Source: a virus. From it: a DNA stretch of 22,214 bases. Positions within the stretch are counted from its first letter, which is position 1, and every line of letters begins with the position of its first letter. A model generated the notes under the pieces. That model was not told the origin of the DNA and made no database searches. It saw only the letters and a list, made by a program, of their open reading frames with translations. Below, one piece after another: positions 7,760-17,097 of the stretch. The position numbers and the translations under genes are program-made. The stretch is from positions 1 to 22,214 of IMG/VR virus record IMGVR_UViG_3300043446_005561; one strand, 5' to 3'.

Positions 7760-7973
7760 TTATTAAACTCCTAAGTAAAGATTTGATCTCCCCAAGATCA
7801 TTTTTTATATTAGCAACATCATCCTCTAAGTTTTGTATCTTTTGATTGTCATTATTTTTTATTTTTTTTCTTTCAATATATTGGTTATAGTCCGTCATAT
7901 TTGTATTAATAATTGAATTTGTAATTGGGTCCCTTAAAAGATTATTGTGACCATCAACTTTTAAATATTTCAT
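7746..7973 (-). CDS. Small coiled-coil protein, 75 residues, unknown function
   Basis: The N-terminal half (MKYLKVDGHNNLLRDPITNS, then IINTNMTDYNQYIERKK) is a compact polar segment. The C-terminal half has heptad-like spacing of hydrophobic residues (IQNLEDDVANIKNDLGEIKS, then LLRSLI), suggesting a short coiled coil. I recall this type of protein as common in marine T4-like phages between the large baseplate gene and gene 13. Its function is not known to me. It starts 5 bases after the stop of the 2513-residue gene with no clear Shine-Dalgarno site, so it may depend on translational coupling. It overlaps the next gene by 14 bases. Confidence 0.85.
   Translation of the reverse strand: MKYLKVDGHNNLLRDPITNSIINTNMTDYNQYIERKKIKNNDNQKIQNLEDDVANIKNDLGEIKSLLRSLINEPR
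7768..7772 (-). promoter_or_regulatory. Shine-Dalgarno site of the 59-residue gene
   Basis: AGGAG on the minus strand, 8 bases before the ATG at 7759. It lies inside the 3' end of the overlapping 75-codon gene and decides the start of the downstream gene. Confidence 0.8.
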
Positions 7974-7978
7974 ATTAA

Positions 7979-10900
7979 TTATGCAAGGGTTATTACTCTT
8001 AGATTTTTAACTCTAGGTGGATACGCTTGATTTGTAGAAGTCAGTATCAATTTAATTCTATAGAATCTAAATGATGGCAGTTGATCTGCAGTAAAATTAT
8101 ATTCTTTAAATTGTAAATTTTGAGACTCAAACCCAAGAATTGTAGAAGGTTGAATATATGTATCTGGTAGACCATCACTATTTGAAAAATCTATGATTTG
8201 CTTTCTAACATCTAGGTTATTATATCCCGGGAAAGGAGTAAATATAGGATTGAAGTTTTGAGATTCTCCTATAGCATATAATACTCTAATGTCAGAAAAA
8301 TTATTGATATGGGCATCTAAAATAATTTTAATAGAAGATGCCGAATTTTCCAATCCTATTTCTTTAGAAATATATTGGAAAGAAGATGGATCTGTTCCAA
8401 TACTATTCACTCTACTGTCAGTAGCATAGTTTTGAATTACTTTATTAACTCTATTGGAAGTTAAAATAGCACTCATTCTTTGCGTATCAATAACTGGAGT
8501 TATTCTTGAGTCAGATGAATTCAAGAATAATCTTAAATTCATTGATTTATTCCCGGGAAGTTCAGTTAAGTTTACATCTTCATTGACTTTAGATGCTATA
8601 AGTCTTGGACTATCAAAGTAAGTTGTTTTATTTAAAGAAATAGCTTCAAATCCCTGATCTATAAATGGAATCTCATTTCCACTAATACTAGAACCACTAA
8701 TAGTTCTAATCTCAGAGTTGATATTTGTACCCTGAACAGTTGTATTTTGTATTGATAAGTTAATTAGTTCAAATGGAATGTTTTGAGTTGCCTTAACATT
8801 GAATCCACCGGCAGATTTTGTTTGATTGAAATATAATTCAGGGTATCCAGATCCAGTTGTTCTATCTACTCCATCTGCATTCATTTGTATTTTTATATAA
8901 TATGAATCAAAATTCAAAGGATCTGCTAATGTAACATCTTTAAGATAGTGGGTCTTATTAATTCTCTGCAGAGAAACTCCACCTAACTCATATTTGTATA
9001 CTGGACTTCCAGATAAATGAGTGGTTGAAGATTGAGTTAAATTATTAAAATATGTTGGATCTATATAACCAATTCTTGTAATATTGTTTAAAGATCCAGA
9101 ACTAACTGATTTATATTCAAAGATCTCATTTCCAATTAAAGCATAACCTGGATTAGTAGTTGCAACTCCAACATTTTCAAAGGATGCAAAACTAGAAGAA
9201 TTTTCAATTAAGATAGATGATGTGGAATCATAGTTGTAATCTGAAGTTAGTTTTGTGGGTGAAATATCAGATTCAACCCCAGAAATTTTAACATAGTTAT
9301 CTTCAAAGTACATTCCATGATTCTTATGATTTACTAGAATATGGAGACCATCGGACTCTACATCAATACTAGAAATTTGTACATTTCCCCCAGAAGTACT
9401 ATTCAATGTAGTAGTTATTCCTGATGAATTGGAATATACTACAGTTTTTGCTACTCCAGCAACAGAGAAATTGCCCTGAACATTATCTAATATTAATTGA
9501 GTAGTACTTCCAATTGAAGTTAGAGAGAATAATGCCCCTCTACCAACAGTAATATTTCCTACCGAAGTTATTCCTAATACATCTCCAACCTTGTATCCAT
9601 TTCCTCCAGAAGATATAGTAGCTGCTATAGCAACTCCATTTGATATTGTAACCTCTGCAATAGCATCCTTTCCAGATCCAGTCAATGTTGATAGTTTGAC
9701 ATTTTGGAAAGTCAATGCTCCAGATGAAGGAGTATATCCTATACCAGGATTTATGACTTGAAGAGTTCCTGTAGATTGTCCTGCACTGCCGACATAATTT
9801 GCACTAGCATTAGTCCCCTGCTGGAAAACTGTATTACCAAGAATTAAACCAGCGTCATTTAATGAGGAAGATATGCCAATTCTTATTCGTTTTGAATTTA
9901 AAACCAATGAATTTGGAAGTAGAGTTGCTACTTGCGAATTTCCAGGGCTCAACTCTGGACTGTATAACTCTAGTCTTCCGGAACTTAAGAAGTTAGCTCT
10001 ATATAGAGTAAACTTCAGGTCTTCCCATTGGCTTGCTTCCCAAGTTGAAGCATTTTGTGACTTAAATAGAGATCCAAGATATGGTTGATTTACATACGAT
10101 TGAGTTAGAATATCAACTTCTCCAGACCTAGAAATAAAGACATTATATTTGTTGGAATTTGAACCAACAATTATGGCATATTCTTTACCACCTTCCAAGT
10201 ATACCGGAGATTTGAATGTGAAAATGGTTGGAATTGATCCATCTTCTGAAGTTCTAACTCTCTCTGGTTCTAAATTGATTTCTGAAAATGGAACTACGGT
10301 TTGGGTTGGATAACCGCCCTGCATAGTTCTTATTTGTAATCTAACCGGAATTCCGGCATCATCAGTAGACTTAAAGAAAAGTTCGCATTTTGTTAAGAAT
10401 ATGCCAGTTTCTTCTTGGACTAAGAATGACTGTGCAAGAGGATCCCACCATGGGCATCCATACCAGTTAGTATACTTAGAAACAACTTCTGTACTTACTA
10501 ATTGATTTCCAGTAGTTCTTGATACATCTTCTGACTGAGTTTCTTGTCTTTGTTCAATTTTGGCATTTCTTGTAGAAATAATATCTTCCTGGACAGTTTC
10601 AATAGTTCCACTTGAAATGAATTTTTCTTCAGAAATAGTAGAAGCTAAGTTTTTATCATTTATTGAGTTGTTTATTAATCTGAAAATTTTAGTTCCATTT
10701 TCAAATCTAGGATTAACTGCAAAATTAGGATCAGGAATATAAAAACTTCCTATCAGAGAAGTATAAACATCTGATATTAGTCTAACATTACTAATCGTTG
10801 CTATCGCACCGCTAGTTTTTCCAACTAAAGTCATTCCAGATTGCACCCATCCACTAAACTCTCCTTCTGTTTGAGTAGATAATGAAAATGTATCTACGTT

Positions 10901-13900
10901 TAAAATAGTACTTGTTGAAGAATATGTAGAAGGTAAAGGTTGGCTTGTATATGGATTTAGTGGGTATGTTGAAGATGGGGAATTATATGGACCTTCTTTA
11001 TGATTTGATTGAGCAACTCTAAAACTAATTTTTGGCGATCCCTGATTATTAATTGGTTCTGAAACAGAAGTAGATTTTAATTCTCCTATTATAGTTTCTC
11101 CAATTTCAAAAACACCAGATACCATACTAATTTCTAATAATTTTGGAGTACAGTATTTTGTTACATCAATGCCATCAAAGAATGCATAAACTTGAGTTAA
11201 TGGTTTTACATTATTTGAAGTGAACTGGATATTACGAGATCTCAAATATTGGATTAAATCTCTGCTTACAACTCTATCCCCTAAAGAAGTCTGATCATAC
11301 TGTTCGGATACAAATGTAGTTGTTCCTGTCCTTGTCTGTACTCCTGTTTCTTTTACTTCTTGGTAAGTATCTTGAGTAACTGTTCTTGTAGTGTACCAAC
11401 CACCATAATATCCATAATATCCATAATATCCTCCCCAGTATCCATAATATCCATAATATCCTCTCCAATTATACCCATAATATCCATAGTACCCATAGTA
11501 CCCACGATATGCATATGATGTGTTATATTGGACAGTTTCAGTAACTTCTTTGCCCGTCCAAGTAGTCTCCCAAGCCCCCCATACTGTAGGCGAATAACCA
11601 GTCTGTGGATCAACGTTAAATTGCTCTGAAGCAACTGCCAATACCTGAGCGTAATTTCCATCAACATTAGTTATTTTTGGATCTAATCTGACAGTATCGA
11701 TCCAAGTATCGGAAGCAGGAGAAAGCTCAATATTTCCCTGCCAAAAACTGATTACAAATGGGGTAACGTTTTCTGTTCTAGTTGCAAAAGATTGTTTTAA
11801 CCATTCAACCTCTGAATAATCTAAAGTTATTAAATCTCCAGTTTTCCTAATGTTAGTTCCTTCTGGGGTAATAAATTGATAATCCTGCTGTAAGTTTTGT
11901 ATAGGTCCATGTAATAAATCTACTGAAGTTGTATAGTGCTTTGGTCTTAACTCCTTATTTTTAGGATCTATACTATTTTCAAAAGGTAACCCATTTTCTT
12001 GAGATATTACATTTGTAAAATTATCTACAAAAAATCCAGATTTAAACCTATCTAATCCGTCAGAATCTGTGATTGATAAGTTAGCAGTGCTTGATTCAAG
12101 AATACTTAATGAAGTATAGTACTCAAGATTTTTAATTCTATCCTCAAGATTTTTAATATCCACCATTCTATATCTTTTATGATTAAGAAATTGAATGGAT
12201 GCTTGGGAAATATCAAACAAATATGGGGGTAAAGTTACTGTAGCTATTTCTAATGCATCATCTGCCGAAATTGGTTTCTCTGGTTTTTCGGCTGGGACTC
12301 CATATTTAACTTGGAAAGTGCCATCTCTACTTACAAAAATCCTATCAATTCTTCCAAGATAGTATGAAAATGTAGCTATAATTGCTTCATCTGAAGCAAG
12401 AATATTTGCCGCAGAATTTCCGGATTGATTAAAAGTTCTTCCATAAAACTCAAATGGAGACCTTGAACTTTCAATGCCCACATAATTAGAAACTCTGGGT
12501 CTAATGTCAATTATATCACAATTTCTAATTGAATCGACAGTTTGGATATCTTTTTTATAATCAAATCCACTATATGAAGATATAGTTGTAATATCTCCAT
12601 TGTCTGAAGATTCATAGTAAGCACTAGAAAAATATACTTTTATTTTTCTAGTTGGAGATGAAGCAGATGGAATTCTGTTAATTGACCCATAACCATAAAA
12701 GGTTCCTTTTTGTCCATTATCAAACTTAAAGTTTGAAGAAATATTGGAACATGTTACTCCAATCGAAGTTACAACTGCTTGTAAATTTGACTCTCTAAAA
12801 GATACTGTTTCCCCTTCTTGGAGGTTATTTTCATTTAGTGGAATAAAGGATATTTGACTATCCGTTATTTGCTCTGCATACAGTCCTATTGCTCCACTTA
12901 TTTGTCCAACAAATGTTTCTCCAACAATTAAATCGCTAGTCTTTGTTGTTGGTCCATTTATAGAAGAAAGAATAATTTTAGGACATGATGGATCATTGAG
13001 ATCTCTTGACTCATAAATCCCATGGACATTAATTATATCTGGAACGCCTAAAGATATATTTTCATCTTGAACTCTGGTTCCGTATGGATAGTTACCATAA
13101 TACAATCCATCATTTAAAGTAGAAGCGCCAATGCCAGAAGATGAATTATTTGATTTATTAATTACTATGGTAGAGATTCTTCTCTTTAATTTATTCTTTG
13201 CTTTTGGTTTTATCTTTCTTAAAGTAGTTATTAATGTTGCAGGTCCATTTGTCGTCAAATTATAAATTTGTAGTTGTGTTGATCCGTCAACAAAATCAAA
13301 TTTATCTTCAGTTAGTGGCTCAAATCCACCGTCAGCGCGAATTAAAGTATACCTTTCTTCATCAAATGGTAAAAATGTCTCATTTTGTCCAGCAGAAACT
13401 GGGGTAGAAAGTTGATTTGAAGTAATTGTAACATCAAAGGTTTTTCTAATTGTCAGTTGTGCATTGGTTAAATCAACAGATGCAATGTTGGGTTTAGGTA
13501 AAGTTGTATATAAAGTATCGTCTATAGAACCTGTCAACATTGTGTTTAAGACAGTAAAATCCGTTACATTAATAGAGCTAGAAGGTAATCCCCCCTCATT
13601 AATTCCTACTACTGTAGCGATTCCACTAATAGTTACAAAAGTCAGACCAACCCCAACTACTCTTGAATATACGGGAGTTGAAAATGAACTATTACTATAC
13701 TTTACAATATCGCCCGCCTTTAAAAGATTTCCTGGAAAATTAGTGTTTGTGCTGGTTACTGTACTAATTCCTCCAGAGTTTCCACTAATTGTTGCAATAC
13801 CAACTGATATATAATTTGATAGTATAGAATTAGCGTTAAATGTTTTTGCTGATCCAACTATACCATATACTGATTTTACATCAGAAATAGAATAAGAAGT

Positions 13901-15520
13901 TATTGCTGTAGCTACTCTATTGTTGTCAATGCCATCAATTGCAAATGACTCAAAAGGTATGAAATTACCACTCTTTTGATATAATGTAATTGTGCTACCA
14001 TTTGTTACAGAGTTCTTAAGGAAAGCTGTTGCCCCACTACTTTTCCCTTTAATAAATGATGGAACTTTTAGAGTAATTGGTTCATTTAAAGTTATTTCTG
14101 TAGTTGTTTGTAAATCATATAATGAAATATTCCAACGATTTAAGTTTGAATTTGTTAAATATGAACCAGATTCTAACTTAAAGTCATATACCCTAGCAAC
14201 ACCAATTTCCTTACCAGATGCAGTATTTGGGGAAGATCCTACCCTTTGATCTCTTAGACTTAAAACATACGTGTTACCTATCCCTATAACTGGATATCCA
14301 TTAACTGTATCTAAAACTAATGTTGACCCGGTATTATATACTATTGATCTATCATTTAAAGTTGCAGTAGTTCTAGGCTTATCTGAATCTAGAAATACGG
14401 GAGAGACTGTTTCTACTTCATATCCCCTAACAAATGCTTTTCCTGGGGAAATTTGGTATACTGCAAGACTTTCTGATGGGGTTGATCCATTATAAGTAAA
14501 TTGATTTTCATTAAATATGCCACGATTTCCAAGATTATCATTTAGAGATTCTTTTACATTTAAATCAAAAGGAGTTACATAATAATCTCCAGATTCTGCA
14601 TAAGTTCTTCTTGCAAGTTCATCTCTTATCAAACTATAATCTGTTGTAATTCTATTGGTTGAAATTACACCATTTTTAATTGTTGCGAGTTCTATAAAAT
14701 TATTATCATTGAAATCAGTTAGGTCTTTTTTGAATAAAGAACATGTAATTTTTAATCTATCTGCTCCAGGAGACCCATAGTTATTAAATCCTTGCGAATT
14801 ATCATTTAAGTTTTCGTCAATATCAGAATTAACAATTTCTTCATTAATAAAAAGACCAACTCTATAGTTAGGAGAGTTTGAATACTGATCAAGTAAGAGA
14901 GTTTCTGTATTTACTAAAACAAAGTGACCACGTATAAAATAAACACCTTCAGAAATAGAAAATGCAGATCCTACTGATGTTGAATTGCTTGCTAAAGTAA
15001 TACCAAAAGGAGATCCTGCAGTAATTAAACTATTTCCTAACAGACCAGATGTGATGTCTATGCTTGATGAGAGATTTTCCCCATCAAAAAAAGCAACGGT
15101 AGAATTATTTTGAGTACTTGACCCCAAATAATTTACATATAGTGTGATATGTTCTCTTTCAGATTCACTTGATAGTAAAACTTTCTCAACTATTGCAGTA
15201 ACTCCAGAAGTTTGTCCGGTAATTTTAGAACCAACCAATTGAGATGCATATGCATCCAAAGGAACCCCTAAATATGAATTATTAAGTTCTACTGCATAAT
15301 AAAATTGATTATATGTAGTATTTCCGGGGATAACTTTAGATCCTTCTTTAAAAAAGTGCTGACCAAATTTTTCAATTTGATTTTGTAGAATTGATTGTAA
15401 AGTTGTTAATTCTCTTGCCTGAACTGGATAACCAGGTTTAAAAAGAACACTATAATAGTCATTATTTGCATCAAAATCATCAAAATATGGTGATACATTA
15501 AGGTTGGTTATTTGAGACAT
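7979..15520 (-). CDS. Giant virion structural protein (2513 residues), DUF4815-type N-terminus, probable baseplate/tail-periphery component
   Basis: Residues 1-70 (NVSPYFDDFDANNDYYSVLF, then GYPVQARELTTLQSILQNQI and FFKEGSKVIPG) match the DUF4815 start seen in marine T4-like phage structural proteins. The body is beta-rich. A tyrosine-glycine run at about 1337-1373 is coded by 9-bp repeats. It is followed by TGTTTFVSEQ...SLGDRVVSRDLIQYLRSRNI and QVYAFFDGIDVTKYC. Around 1692 begins DPLAQSFLVQEETGIFLTK, then LQIRTMQGGYPT and LGSLFKSQNASTW (about 1820), which I recall as conserved in these phages. Gly-Tyr turn copies lie near 1925 and 1975. The gene stands between 8 and 13, where T4 has 9, 10, 11, 12 and wac, so it may do part of the work of those baseplate, fibre-attachment or whisker proteins. 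The start lies 6 bases after the gene 8 stop with no Shine-Dalgarno site. The exact role is inferred. Confidence 0.9.
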   Translation of the reverse strand: MSQITNLNVSPYFDDFDANNDYYSVLFKPGYPVQARELTTLQSILQNQIEKFGQHFFKEGSKVIPGNTTYNQFYYAVELNNSYLGVPLDAYASQLVGSKITGQTSGVTAIVEKVLLSSESEREHITLYVNYLGSSTQNNSTVAFFDGENLSSSIDITSGLLGNSLITAGSPFGITLASNSTSVGSAFSISEGVYFIRGHFVLVNTETLLLDQYSNSPNYRVGLFINEEIVNSDIDENLNDNSQGFNNYGSPGADRLKITCSLFKKDLTDFNDNNFIELATIKNGVISTNRITTDYSLIRDELARRTYAESGDYYVTPFDLNVKESLNDNLGNRGIFNENQFTYNGSTPSESLAVYQISPGKAFVRGYEVETVSPVFLDSDKPRTTATLNDRSIVYNTGSTLVLDTVNGYPVIGIGNTYVLSLRDQRVGSSPNTASGKEIGVARVYDFKLESGSYLTNSNLNRWNISLYDLQTTTEITLNEPITLKVPSFIKGKSSGATAFLKNSVTNGSTITLYQKSGNFIPFESFAIDGIDNNRVATAITSYSISDVKSVYGIVGSAKTFNANSILSNYISVGIATISGNSGGISTVTSTNTNFPGNLLKAGDIVKYSNSSFSTPVYSRVVGVGLTFVTISGIATVVGINEGGLPSSSINVTDFTVLNTMLTGSIDDTLYTTLPKPNIASVDLTNAQLTIRKTFDVTITSNQLSTPVSAGQNETFLPFDEERYTLIRADGGFEPLTEDKFDFVDGSTQLQIYNLTTNGPATLITTLRKIKPKAKNKLKRRISTIVINKSNNSSSGIGASTLNDGLYYGNYPYGTRVQDENISLGVPDIINVHGIYESRDLNDPSCPKIILSSINGPTTKTSDLIVGETFVGQISGAIGLYAEQITDSQISFIPLNENNLQEGETVSFRESNLQAVVTSIGVTCSNISSNFKFDNGQKGTFYGYGSINRIPSASSPTRKIKVYFSSAYYESSDNGDITTISSYSGFDYKKDIQTVDSIRNCDIIDIRPRVSNYVGIESSRSPFEFYGRTFNQSGNSAANILASDEAIIATFSYYLGRIDRIFVSRDGTFQVKYGVPAEKPEKPISADDALEIATVTLPPYLFDISQASIQFLNHKRYRMVDIKNLEDRIKNLEYYTSLSILESSTANLSITDSDGLDRFKSGFFVDNFTNVISQENGLPFENSIDPKNKELRPKHYTTSVDLLHGPIQNLQQDYQFITPEGTNIRKTGDLITLDYSEVEWLKQSFATRTENVTPFVISFWQGNIELSPASDTWIDTVRLDPKITNVDGNYAQVLAVASEQFNVDPQTGYSPTVWGAWETTWTGKEVTETVQYNTSYAYRGYYGYYGYYGYNWRGYYGYYGYWGGYYGYYGYYGGWYTTRTVTQDTYQEVKETGVQTRTGTTTFVSEQYDQTSLGDRVVSRDLIQYLRSRNIQFTSNNVKPLTQVYAFFDGIDVTKYCTPKLLEISMVSGVFEIGETIIGELKSTSVSEPINNQGSPKISFRVAQSNHKEGPYNSPSSTYPLNPYTSQPLPSTYSSTSTILNVDTFSLSTQTEGEFSGWVQSGMTLVGKTSGAIATISNVRLISDVYTSLIGSFYIPDPNFAVNPRFENGTKIFRLINNSINDKNLASTISEEKFISSGTIETVQEDIISTRNAKIEQRQETQSEDVSRTTGNQLVSTEVVSKYTNWYGCPWWDPLAQSFLVQEETGIFLTKCELFFKSTDDAGIPVRLQIRTMQGGYPTQTVVPFSEINLEPERVRTSEDGSIPTIFTFKSPVYLEGGKEYAIIVGSNSNKYNVFISRSGEVDILTQSYVNQPYLGSLFKSQNASTWEASQWEDLKFTLYRANFLSSGRLELYSPELSPGNSQVATLLPNSLVLNSKRIRIGISSSLNDAGLILGNTVFQQGTNASANYVGSAGQSTGTLQVINPGIGYTPSSGALTFQNVKLSTLTGSGKDAIAEVTISNGVAIAATISSGGNGYKVGDVLGITSVGNITVGRGALFSLTSIGSTTQLILDNVQGNFSVAGVAKTVVYSNSSGITTTLNSTSGGNVQISSIDVESDGLHILVNHKNHGMYFEDNYVKISGVESDISPTKLTSDYNYDSTSSILIENSSSFASFENVGVATTNPGYALIGNEIFEYKSVSSGSLNNITRIGYIDPTYFNNLTQSSTTHLSGSPVYKYELGGVSLQRINKTHYLKDVTLADPLNFDSYYIKIQMNADGVDRTTGSGYPELYFNQTKSAGGFNVKATQNIPFELINLSIQNTTVQGTNINSEIRTISGSSISGNEIPFIDQGFEAISLNKTTYFDSPRLIASKVNEDVNLTELPGNKSMNLRLFLNSSDSRITPVIDTQRMSAILTSNRVNKVIQNYATDSRVNSIGTDPSSFQYISKEIGLENSASSIKIILDAHINNFSDIRVLYAIGESQNFNPIFTPFPGYNNLDVRKQIIDFSNSDGLPDTYIQPSTILGFESQNLQFKEYNFTADQLPSFRFYRIKLILTSTNQAYPPRVKNLRVITLA
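11403..11510 (-). repeat. 9-bp tandem repeats encoding Gly-Tyr-Tyr runs
   Basis: The plus-strand unit ccataatat occurs exactly at 11403, 11412, 11421, 11442, 11451 and 11475. Variants ccatagtac (11484, 11493) and ccacgatat (11502) extend the array, and short spacers interrupt it. On the coding strand each unit adds Gly-Tyr-Tyr in frame, giving about 36 residues of Gly, Tyr, Trp, Arg and Asn. Gain or loss of a unit keeps the reading frame. Confidence 0.9.
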
Positions 15521-15526
15521 AATTCG

Positions 15527-17080
15527 TTAAAACTGCAAAATGACTTTAATATCTTCTTTTTGGTTTATAGATCTGGTAATTGAAGGCCTATTGTCAACAT
15601 AAATTATGTTTCCGGAATACTTTTTGACCTCTGGATTTGACAGACCATTTACGAAACTTTGACCAAGGTAGTATATTCTATTATTTATTACTGTTGATAG
15701 ACCTACAAAGGAAGAGTCTATTGATAAGGTTTGTCCTGAATTTCCATTTATAGTTAGACTTCCTCCGGGTAAAATATTACTTGTAAATTCTACCAAATCA
15801 AATCCATATGGTGCATTACTCTGAGCAGTTCCGACAGTATTGAACCCAGATAATGACCTATCTTGCCAATACTTTAGAACCCCAGTAGTAGAATCATAAT
15901 TTACTACATATCCAGCAGCAGTAACTCCAGTACCTATGGTTTGTGTTATGGTGGAATCTGGCGAAAAAGTAGCAGAACTATAACCAGCACCAGTCAACTT
16001 TAATGCATAAACTGCACTTGCCTTATCTAAAGATAATGTTTCTGAAGATGCATATGATTTTGGATTTTCTACTATGCCAACCCTAGCAATCTCATTCCCC
16101 GTAATAAAATCTGGATTTTGAACATCATTTTCTAATCTAGAGTAAACAAGAACATTATATGCGCCGAGTTCTCTGTAAATATCAGCACCATGTCCACCTT
16201 TAGGGGGAATAATAACATCAAATGTTGGTTGAATTGTTCCTGTTGGAATATCTGCAGATGTCAAATCAACATTTCCATAAGTATACCCAGAACCCTGATT
16301 TGATACTACGATGGTTTCAACTTGCTGATCATTATTGATAGTAATAGTGCATTCTGCTCCAGATCCATCCCCTTTAATTGGTATCCTAGGGTAAGTTTTG
16401 TTTGCTGTTCCAATTCCAACTCCCCTATTAGTAATAATTACAGTTTTTATTGATCCTTCTACTGCATTGTTTCTAACAGAAACATTTTCTACACTAGATT
16501 CCCAGTTCAAAGGAACTGGCATAAAATCTGTAGACTCAAACTTTACAATATCTCCAGGACTAATAGTATAAAGATATTTCCAAATATAACCGTCACCACT
16601 TGTTCCTGCAGATCTTGGTTCTAAATCGACAAAAGTTGGCTCATCTAGTGATGGTTTCCCTTTTGGATTATCTGGGCTAGTTCCATTTTGTAAACAGACA
16701 TAAACTCTATAATCCCTATTTAAAACATAATATGAAGATGAGTATAAACTAGTAGATCCTGAAACAGGAGCTATATTAGATCTACTATAGTCATGTCTAT
16801 AATAATCATAAGTGTTTCCTGAAGTCCAAACTCTTTTAGGAATCACTTGTCTAATATCAGATGAAGTGATTTTTTTTAATGCAATTATAGTATCCCAATA
16901 ATTATTTTCTTCATCAAAACTATCCTTTGGCGAAGGAGGACTTACATTCCAAGTGCTTAAAACAGAGGTTGGATTTGGCAATCCAACAAAGGTATAATAT
17001 GAATTTATAGAAGTCGTTACTCCTGCAATAAAATTTTTAGCATTTAATATTCTAATTTGATCAGTTATAATTGCAGACAT
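15527..17080 (-). CDS. 8: Baseplate wedge protein, T4 gp8-like, with inserted regions
   Basis: gp8 is a component of the baseplate wedge, binding gp7 and gp10 in T4. The T4-like features are VIPKRVW (79-85, T4 has VIPRRDW), DYRVYVCLQ, SGDGYIWKYLYTI (161-173), FMPVP (186-190), a segment around LVYSRLENDVQ and VGIVENPKSY (311-343), and the C-terminus NIIYVDNRPSITRSINQKED (491-510), which aligns well with the T4 end. T4 gp8 has 334 residues and this has 517. Extra sequence lies at about 205-300, with Gly-Tyr turn copies NRGVGIG and NQGSGY, and at about 350-485. The stop is 6 bases before the giant gene. The start follows a 20-base gap with a late-promoter-like octamer. No good Shine-Dalgarno site is visible. 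Confidence 0.9.
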   Translation of the reverse strand: MSAIITDQIRILNAKNFIAGVTTSINSYYTFVGLPNPTSVLSTWNVSPPSPKDSFDEENNYWDTIIALKKITSSDIRQVIPKRVWTSGNTYDYYRHDYSRSNIAPVSGSTSLYSSSYYVLNRDYRVYVCLQNGTSPDNPKGKPSLDEPTFVDLEPRSAGTSGDGYIWKYLYTISPGDIVKFESTDFMPVPLNWESSVENVSVRNNAVEGSIKTVIITNRGVGIGTANKTYPRIPIKGDGSGAECTITINNDQQVETIVVSNQGSGYTYGNVDLTSADIPTGTIQPTFDVIIPPKGGHGADIYRELGAYNVLVYSRLENDVQNPDFITGNEIARVGIVENPKSYASSETLSLDKASAVYALKLTGAGYSSATFSPDSTITQTIGTGVTAAGYVVNYDSTTGVLKYWQDRSLSGFNTVGTAQSNAPYGFDLVEFTSNILPGGSLTINGNSGQTLSIDSSFVGLSTVINNRIYYLGQSFVNGLSNPEVKKYSGNIIYVDNRPSITRSINQKEDIKVILQF

Positions 17081-17097
17081 TTTTATGGTTTTTTATT

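Noticed and set aside
11403-11510. Short regular repeats considered as a CRISPR or iteron array
   Set aside because: Units are 9 bp, nearly adjacent, in frame within a gene and without unique spacers of constant length, so a coding tandem repeat explains them.
11353-11667. 104-codon minus-strand frame with Met-Asp-Ile repeats
   Set aside because: It is the Gly-Tyr-Tyr 9-bp array read in another frame. The repetitive content follows from the DNA repeat, not from a separate gene.
13464-13814. 116-codon open frame on the plus strand
   Set aside because: Antisense shadow of the 2513-residue gene. It is hydrophobic with no recognisable domain, and no neighbouring plus-strand gene supports transcription in that direction.
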